64,000 nucleotides of DNA from Narthecium ossifragum (Eukaryota; Streptophyta; Magnoliopsida; Dioscoreales; Nartheciaceae), in NCBI GenBank assembly GCA_963920575.1, contig OY986966.1, positions 4,422,130 through 4,486,129 of the forward strand, given 5' to 3'. Below, one piece after another: positions 57,141 to 64,000 of this stretch; the stretch's first letter is position 1, and each line of letters starts with the position of its first letter. The notes under the pieces are model-generated. The model saw nothing but the letters and a program-made list of their open reading frames with translations. It did not search any database and had not been told where the DNA came from. The translations under genes were made by a program, and so were the position numbers.

Positions 57141-58310
57141 TAATATCATTGATAATGAGATTCAATTGACGAAAATACTTTGTAAAACCTGTCAACCATT
57201 ACAGATGCAAACGATCAAAGCATAAGGGAGAAAAAGCTTTTGTGGCTATCCCTATATATACAATGTTATTAGCCGAATTGAATGATCAATTTATTTTTCA
57301 TCAGTGGAAATATAAGTATACGGAATTCATTGAGTAGTTTATTATCATCCTGAGGTAATACTTTTTTTAATTTACGTTTGTTAAGTTCTTGATATTGTAC
57401 TTTAATTGAATATTTTGGTAGTGAATTTGAACTTTTTTTGCAAAGATATTGTCAATGCATTACATTTGCTTGACAAGTAAGGGTATATATGTAGTGGCAT
57501 GAAACCGATCAATATTCATATCTTTGAAAGTGTATACACATTATCGGCAGAATTGTGCTTGAATAAACTAATTCGGGGAAGTAAGTATAACTTCAATGTT
57601 ATAACAATGTATTATAATATCAATCATCAATAATACTTATAACTTGAACTATTTTTATTTTTAAATCAAACTAATTTCCAATGTCTTAGAAGTTTTTTTG
57701 ACAAAAGATTATTACTAAGCATCATAATGCAGAAAAACGTGCTTCGAAATAAAAAATTCAGTATTTTTTGGACGAGTTAAAGGAAGAGAAATGTTCAAGG
57801 TAAAAATCTCATCTTACAAAATATTTACATGCACCTTTTTGAATACGCATTTTTGAAATAATGGTATCATTGATAATGATATGTAACTGACAAAAAATTC
57901 TTTCTTTATATATTAAGATATGGTGAAAAATACTTGAACCATACTACTCTATGTGCGATTAAAAATAGGAAATGATTTGTGAATAAATTGAATGAGTTTA
58001 TCCACACAAAAAAATCGATATTAAATGAAATAGATATAACAACTTTACCTATAATAGGATATTCTGACTAGCTGATAGAGATTACAAAGATTCATACCGC
58101 TTTTCCAATCTCACTTTTGCCACAAATCCTACAACGATACCAATATCGAAACACTATGGTTGACTTTTTTAGATTTATAAAAAATAGTTTTGAACGCACT
58201 CGAGATTTTAGAGTGCTGGCATGTATATCTTTTTTAAGTAATTTTTTCCATAATTATTAGCATTGTTATTTTAAATAGTTTCTGTCATTTTTATTTACAA
58301 AAAGACCAAC
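57141..58310 (+). pseudogene. KEN-type gene relic, copy 5
   Basis: Exon a 57446-57581 (a stop after LLDK), exon b about 57690-57800, KEN exon 57900-58215 (TTLPIIGYSD, PQILQRYQY, NTMVDFFRFIKNSFERTRDF) with stops after IKNRK and SD. The residue pattern NTxxDxxRFhxNxFExTRDF is kept against copy 1 although the DNA has diverged. Confidence 0.5.
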
Positions 58311-59600
58311 ACCAGTGGAGGTCCTTATCACTGACACTGAAAACATATTGACAAATGGCTTTATTAAGAACCATACTCGACCTGCTATAGTAGCTAACAC
58401 GCCAAGAACATTTAATTTACTCCGTGGCATCAACAGTAAATATGTGGTAAAACCTGTCAATTATTACGTATGTAAACAGTCAAAGCATAAGGGAAAAAAA
58501 AGCTCTTTTGCACGTCCCTATATATGCAAAGTCATTAGTCGACTTGAGGAGTTTATTATCATTCTGAGTTAATACTTTTTTAATTTAATTTTGTTGAGTT
58601 CTTGATATTGTACTTTAATTGAATATCTTGGTAGTGAATTGAACTTTTTTTACAGAGATATTGTTAAGGCATTACGTATACTTGAAAAGGAAGCGTATAT
58701 ATGTAGTGCCAGAAAACCAAACGACATTCATATCTTTGAAGGTGCATACACATTATCAGAAGAATTGTGTCCGAATAAACACATTCATGGAAGTAAGTAT
58801 AATTTTAAAGTTACAACAATGTATTATAATATCAATCATGAATACTAGTTGTTTGAACTATTATTATTTTTATATCAAATTAATTGGCAATGTCTTTGGA
58901 TTTTTTTACAAAAGATTATTAGTAAGCATCCTAATGCAAAAAAAACTTTCTCCAAAACAAGAAATATAGCATTTTGTGGGCGAGCTAGTGGAAAAGAAAG
59001 ATTCAACGTATGAATCTCATCTTACAAAATATTTATATATGCACCTTTTTGAATAATTATTTTTGAAATAGTGGTGTCATTGATAATGACATTAAATTCA
59101 TGAATTTTTTTTTTATTACATTTATAGATGTGATGAAAAATACTAGAAGCTTCTTGCTTTATGGGCGATTGAAAATAGAAAAAGATTTATGGGTGAACTG
59201 AATGAATTTATCCACATAACTAATTCAATATTACGTTGAATGGATTTAACTACTTTACCTATAGTAGGATACTCTGACTAGCTGACAAAGATTACAAAAA
59301 TTCATACCGCTTTTCCCAGCTCAACCTTCCCACAAATCCTATAATGATACCAATATCAAAACACTTCATTTGAATTTGTTAGGTTTGTAAGAAACAGTTT
59401 TCAAACACACTCGTTATTTTAGAGGAGTGCTAATACCACTCGAGATTTTAGAGGAGTGATTGTACGTATATCTTTTCTAAGTAATTTTTTCCATAATTAT
59501 TAGCATTGCTATTTTTAATATATTTTTTCATTTTATTTTATAAAAAGATGCAGGTATGGAAGAAAATGATTGTGGTCTCGATTGGTTATCCAGATCTATC
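58311..59600 (+). pseudogene. KEN-type gene relic, copy 6
   Basis: It has the upstream block (58330-58460), exon a (58656-58793), exon b (about 58915-59010), a KEN exon (59110-59460, several stops; ALWAIENRKRF, FVRFVRNSF) and a last exon (about 59545-59630) reading VSIGYPDLSYLTFIS. That last piece resembles the (Y/F)P-hydrophobic stretch near the C-terminus of KEN proteins. This is the most complete exon set but is clearly non-coding today. Confidence 0.5.
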
Positions 59601-59627
59601 TTACCTTACGTTTATATCAACACTAAT

Positions 59628-60190
59628 GTAAGCATGTGTCACATGCACAATTTTTTGTATCTTTTGTTAATAAATCATAGAAATGCACAAAAAATATGAG
59701 AATATGAAATCTTGAACTTTTGGATCTATCTTACCTTACGTTTATATCAACATTTCTGTTTGAGAGCTAGTGATTTTTACAACTAACAAAAAAACACACA
59801 GTGACAAAAAAAGGTGTAGACAAAACCCGCAACCATCCTCAAGTCCTATAAAAATGCCAATTATTATCTCAAACAACGATATCTTTACTAATATTGGGTA
59901 ACATCCAAATGATTCACTATGTGCAGAAAAGCTTGACAATACGATAAATATATTCACCACAGACTGCAAATTGGAAAGTATGAAATCATTTACAAAAGGG
60001 TAAGATCAGTCGCTTCCAATTTGAAATTGTACTTGCCAACAACACACACAATCTCTATTAATACATTAAAGATCAAGCTTGCAATATAGTAGTAGGAGAC
60101 AATCTCTTGTTCTTCCATGATATCCTTGTCTTTTGCTCAATAGTGAAAGGTGATAAAGCTTTGATCACTGCAATCAATTACCAAAGGATT
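59628..60190. repeat. Segmental duplicate D2, left part
   Basis: Counterpart of 28751-29334, without the nested stack. After 60190 the sequence differs from D1 until 60425. Confidence 0.8.
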
Positions 60191-60424
60191 GGTAATGCAC
60201 CTAGATGAAGTTTTGATTTTGATTAATTGTGAGCACAGACCTAGCAAACATGGAGCAAGAGATTGCGTGGATTTAGTTTGTTCATTCAGGTTTCTCTTCT
60301 TCACTAGAACTACTTTAGGAGCAGGGATGACATCTGGAAAGAAAAACAGAATAGTCATTAATTAACATTGCATTGCAATAAAGAAACTAAGATAAAAAGA
60401 GTGCCAATGTGTTCAACATACCTA

Positions 60425-60863
60425 AAAACAATTGATTAAAGCAACCATTGCCGCCACCTAGACGGGTCAAGAGTCCGACCATCGGAGCATTGTTATAGGT
60501 AGCATGCTCAGTTTTTTTGTAGTTATCCCTCTCATTAGCAAAGTCGTCATAAGCATCTTGACCACCAACAATGGCCGCATCAAGTAAGTTTAGACCGCTA
60601 GCCTTCCAGCTGAACTTGGAATTCTAACCTTCCATGCAACTTACAAAGCTAGGATTGATCTTAATGTCACAATTGAGAAGAAGTAATTACAGTCTAGTGA
60701 TCAAGTCCTTCTGTACATGCATTTACAATTAAAACCTAACTAAACTTGAATTCTTTACATTCTTGGTTATGCCAACGAAAACATTGTACTAAATGTTGGG
60801 AGCAGTAATAACAGGTCAGGCTTCTAATTCCAAAAGTTGAGTTTGTACATAGCAAGTAACACT
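60425..60863. repeat. Segmental duplicate D2, middle part
   Basis: Counterpart of 50965-51615, lacking the 213-bp insertion. It carries the same minus-strand relic (FANERDNY, NNAPMVGLLTRLGGGNGCF). Confidence 0.8.
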
Positions 60864-61027
60864 TGATAAATCACAAAACATGCATTAATCAACTCCTTGA
60901 CTTAGCTTTGTTAGTACCCGAGCAGTGTTTACTGATGAGTTGTTATAATATTTTAGGATTAAGAGTTACCAAGAGGACCTAGACCAATCCTATAGTGAAA
61001 AAAGATCAAAAATAAATATTCAACACA

Positions 61028-61260
61028 TTGGGATCGATTCCAAGACTACTCGGATCGATCCCAAACCAAGACAGGAAGCCCCTTTTGCCTGGATCAATTT
61101 GGGATCGATCCCAACATGCCTTGGATCAATTCCAACTCAAGACAGAAGACTTCCTCTCTCTAGATCAAATTGGGATTGATCTCATCATGCCTTGGATCGA
61201 TCCCAAATCAAGACAGAAGGCTCTTCTCCCTGGATCAAAGTGGGATCGATCCCAACTCTG
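61028..61260. repeat. GATCGATC palindrome cluster (TGGGATCGATCCCA type)
   Basis: TTGGGATCGATCCCAA and variants occur about eight times in 230 bp, linked by GACAGAAGGCTCTTCTCCC-like text. The cluster ends about 55 bp before the TATA box. Confidence 0.92.
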
Positions 61261-61315
61261 CCGACAAGACGAATTGAACAACTCAAATCTAATCTGATTG
61301 GAGATGGCTTTGGGC

Positions 61316-61324
61316 TATAAATAG
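61316..61324 (+). promoter_or_regulatory. TATA box of the plus-strand solo LTR
   Basis: CTATAAATAGAGGG is the best-preserved TATA in this LTR group. It is followed by a purine-rich leader and a GATGAGTAGCTAAGC-type stretch also found in the other LTRs. Confidence 0.65.
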
Positions 61325-62350
61325 AGGGTTTAGGCTTCTCATTTCGGGAGGATCTTTTGACACCATTGTTAGAGAGAAGAAAGTGAAGGAGAGGGAAAGC
61401 CCTAGTTTGGGAGAGAAGATGGTTATCATCATCAAAGGAATGGAAGAGATGGAAGAAGGGAAGATGAATCAACTCTCCTCCTCCACCTCTCTAACTCCTA
61501 AGATGAGTAGCTAAGCTTCTTCTCCTATGGGAGTTCCATGATGTTTTAGTTTTCTTGGTTCTCCCGCTAGTTTCTTGATGATTGTAACCTCTTTGAAACA
61601 ACTTGTGTATGCATTGATCCTTAATTTATCATCTTGTAGTTGAATTCTATTGTAAATGGATAAATATGTTTTCTTACATGAGATGATAATTTGATGCTTG
61701 ATAAGTGTTTGTTAGAATTCCCCAATGAGTAGTTGTGTTTGAACCACGACCAACTGTGTTGAAAGGGAACCTTGGCTCTAGATTAGGGTTTGAGGGTGAT
61801 AGAACCACCCCAATCCATTGCTAACCTAGCTCCCATTCCAATTCAATGTCCTAATTCATACATCTATTGATTGAATTGTGACGATGAGACCCTAAGCTGG
61901 CTATCGTTGAGCGACGATTAAATCAGAACCTCAATCATCGATCTTGTGACTTGTTTTCCATGCAATAAGATGATCTTAATCTGACTTCTCATTAACGACG
62001 AGCGATGCTAAACCCACGCTTGTCGATCTTTAGTTTCGATTATCTCGTTGAGTGTTGCTCATCTTGATTCATAAGAAGAGAACTTAAAATCTAATTTGGA
62101 TTGGGATTCCTTATGATTTCTTTATTAATAAATCTCCATTTTAATTGCTTTTAGATTACTTTAGTTAGAGTACTCAAAAATCCATTTGCTTTCAACGATT
62201 GTCGAAATTATATTGCGTACACTAATCCGACCATCCAATTCTTGCGTAAACTAATCCGTACTCTCACTAACTACGTAGTAGTTAGTTAGTAGTTCAGTAA
62301 AATGTTTTGAACCCTTGATTTGGATAAACGACACATTTCTAGTTGCGTCG

Positions 62351-63298
62351 ACACTACTTCTTTCAAGATGTATATACCTAATGAACTATGAGATACTACT
62401 ATATGAATGGGTGCATTATTTGACATCAATCCATAATAATTAAGACTTATACTGATACACACTTTATGCATCCATCATTTTCGGTGTTTGTTTGCATGAA
62501 TGAAAGTCCTTTTTGTGCATCAATCATTATGAAACAAGGTTCAGGTTGAAGTTTGTTTCTTCACTACACGGGAACATCCCAACTACAAGCATGTTCATAA
62601 TGAAGCGATTGATTCCCAAAAACCCAAATACTTTTTTATCTGGCCTCGCTGACCACCCACCTAATGAAGCAATCCATAATTAACTAAAAGACATCCAAAT
62701 CCTATTGAGTACACAAATCTCAGAGTAAACCTAATAAATTGCATATTATTGACTTCTGAAACTACTAGTAAGAAAATTCAATTCTACCATAAAAAATCAA
62801 ATCAATGTCCAAATTATATGTTGTTAAAGATTCCAAAAGTCATACGCCAAATCCAACAAATAACCCAATTCCCAAAATTAAAATAAAGCAACAAATCTCA
62901 ATAAAAGAAAAGAAAAGGAGAAGACATTTTCTTAAAACCGAAACATAACAATTTAGAGAAGACAACAACATGAAGTAAATTCTAGAAGAAACCAAGTAGT
63001 CGAAGTAGATCAAAGAAGATAGGAAGACGCATATATTGATGTCAGGAAACCGAGCCAAGATTGGTTCTTGAGTACTTGAGGTCACGGGCCAACAATAGAA
63101 ATCACACAAACATGTCGAGGGTTCTTGAGATATACCAATCCGTGAGGGCCTCGTTGACCCCCGTGAAAAACTCTTTAGAAGCAAATCGTCATCTGCGAGA
63201 AGGGATTGAGAGAAGGGGCGGTGAGAGACCTCCAAGAGGACGAATTGAGAGAAGGGGCGGAGAGAGAGAGAGAGGTGGTCTGCGAGAGAGGAGCGGTG

Positions 63299-63355
<57 letters not shown>

Positions 63356-63720
63356 CGGAGGAGCGTCGGGGGAGAATAGGATGGGGAAGTGTCTATCAGA
63401 AAAGTGGGGAAGAATCATTAGGTAGATTTAATCAACTATAGATTAGATAAGGTTAGATATTAATCACATAACCTTACCTAATCAAATGAATTAATCGCAT
63501 AACCTTACCTAACCACATTATATTTCAATAATATTAACGATCCAACCTTATAAGGGTATGCATAACCACAACCCTCTATTATGAGGTTGATAAGTGTATG
63601 AAATTATTGATTTATAGGGGACGAAAGTTCATTATTGCATGAAGCGAGAAAAAAGCTGAGAACGGCTCTTTACTAGGGTCAAGCTTTAGTAGACGGCACT
63701 GAAAACATAAGTTCATAAAT
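62351..63720. repeat. Segmental duplicate D2, right part, with extra segment
   Basis: 62351-62515 matches D1 51614-51775, and 63405-63710 matches D1 51775-52050. The 62516-63404 stretch is absent from D1. It holds minus-strand CT-repeat open frames (62840-63418) that I do not regard as a gene. Confidence 0.7.
63254..63357. repeat. (GA)n microsatellite
   Basis: Nearly pure GA dinucleotides with one AAAG interruption. It produces Arg/Glu and Ser/Leu open frames on the two strands. Confidence 0.9.
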
Positions 63721-64000
63721 ATAGTTGAGAACTGTTTATAACCATCTTACGCTATATAAGAAATATAAATAGGCTTTTAGTCTTGATATGCCTCGAGATA
63801 CAAATAAAAATAAATATGAAAATGATTTCATAAATTTAGTTGTATAATTTGAGAAACGAATACCAATAATCATAAACCGACAAAAGGACCGCAAAACTTT
63901 GGACCAAAGCAACACCCAAAAAGAATCATTTAAATGTATATCGAGGTTGGACACGTGTTTGAAGCGGTTAGAACTGGATAACCCGATAACACTTTGGATG
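63721..64000. other. Window end, no feature
   Basis: AT-rich sequence in which I see no gene, repeat boundary or RNA. Confidence 0.3.

Larger units (their letters stand above)
60864..62350 (+). mobile_element. Solo LTR, plus orientation, 1487 bp
   Basis: It starts TGATAAATCACAAAACATGC and ends CATTTCTAGTTGCGTCG (terminal CA probably mutated to CG; compare ...CATTTCAAGGCGAGTCA of the 32526-39163 element). It is flanked by ACACT at 60859-60863 and 62351-62355. D1 has the empty site GTAACACTACTTC (about 51609-51621). It contains a GGGATCGATCCC cluster, then TATA. Confidence 0.85.

Noticed and set aside
62840..63441. Possible gene (192 codons minus, 126 codons plus)
   Set aside because: The frames are generated by a GA/CT microsatellite and AT-rich flank. 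There are no splice or domain signals and no counterpart in the D1 duplicate.

Overview
This is a window of nuclear DNA from a flowering plant. Spliced GT-AG (and one GC-AG) genes, plant-specific families and dense nested retrotransposons show this. The GC-rich BURP, P450 and CLV1-type fragments captured by Mutator-like elements suggest a monocot, but that is only an inference. I saw no rRNA or tRNA genes, no CRISPR array and no prokaryotic features.

Region 1, about 1-23.4 kb, holds the host genes. In order they are: an intronless calmodulin-like protein (4960-5400, +); a nine-exon HAK/KUP potassium transporter (10088-13058, -), whose exon phases all fit a 745-residue protein; a small conserved gene for a probable C-terminally anchored membrane protein of unknown function (14805-16901, -); and the 5' part of an ER DnaJ/thioredoxin-like co-chaperone of the ERdj3A/TMS1 type (19781-23196, -), which runs into a 200-N assembly gap. 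Between them lie a Tekay/Del-like LTR, a Harbinger-type MITE, a copia-like solo LTR, a 5'-truncated L1 LINE with a 15-bp target duplication, and a 1.25-kb Pack-MULE carrying BURP and cytochrome P450 fragments.

Region 2, 23.4-28.7 kb, is mobile or low-complexity DNA: two GC-rich blocks around an inverted GATGAAAATAGATC minisatellite, an exact 90-bp tandem duplication, an RNase H remnant and a palindromic element.

Region 3, 28.7-52 kb, is a transposon stack that target-site duplications let me take apart. A Tekay-like solo LTR (29335-50958; GTTGG/GTTAG) was split by a foldback Mutator-like element (29707-48876; 9-bp GGATAACTC) with a CLV1/BAM receptor fragment in both arms. One arm of that element received two LTR-retrotransposon insertions (32526-39163, CGGAG/CGGAC; 39311-48273, GCAAC). 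A hAT MITE sits in the Tekay LTR (GTTGGGAT).

Region 4, 52-64 kb, is an array of about six decayed copies of a gene whose best-preserved exon reads as a KEN (IRE1/RNase L-type) endoribonuclease domain. Segmentally duplicated flanks and further solo LTRs (52081-53701, 60864-62350) surround it.

The most unusual signal is a recurring module. LTRs of clearly different sequence each carry clustered perfect palindromes centred on GATCGATC, with flanks specific to each family. In six of them the cluster lies just upstream of a TATA box.
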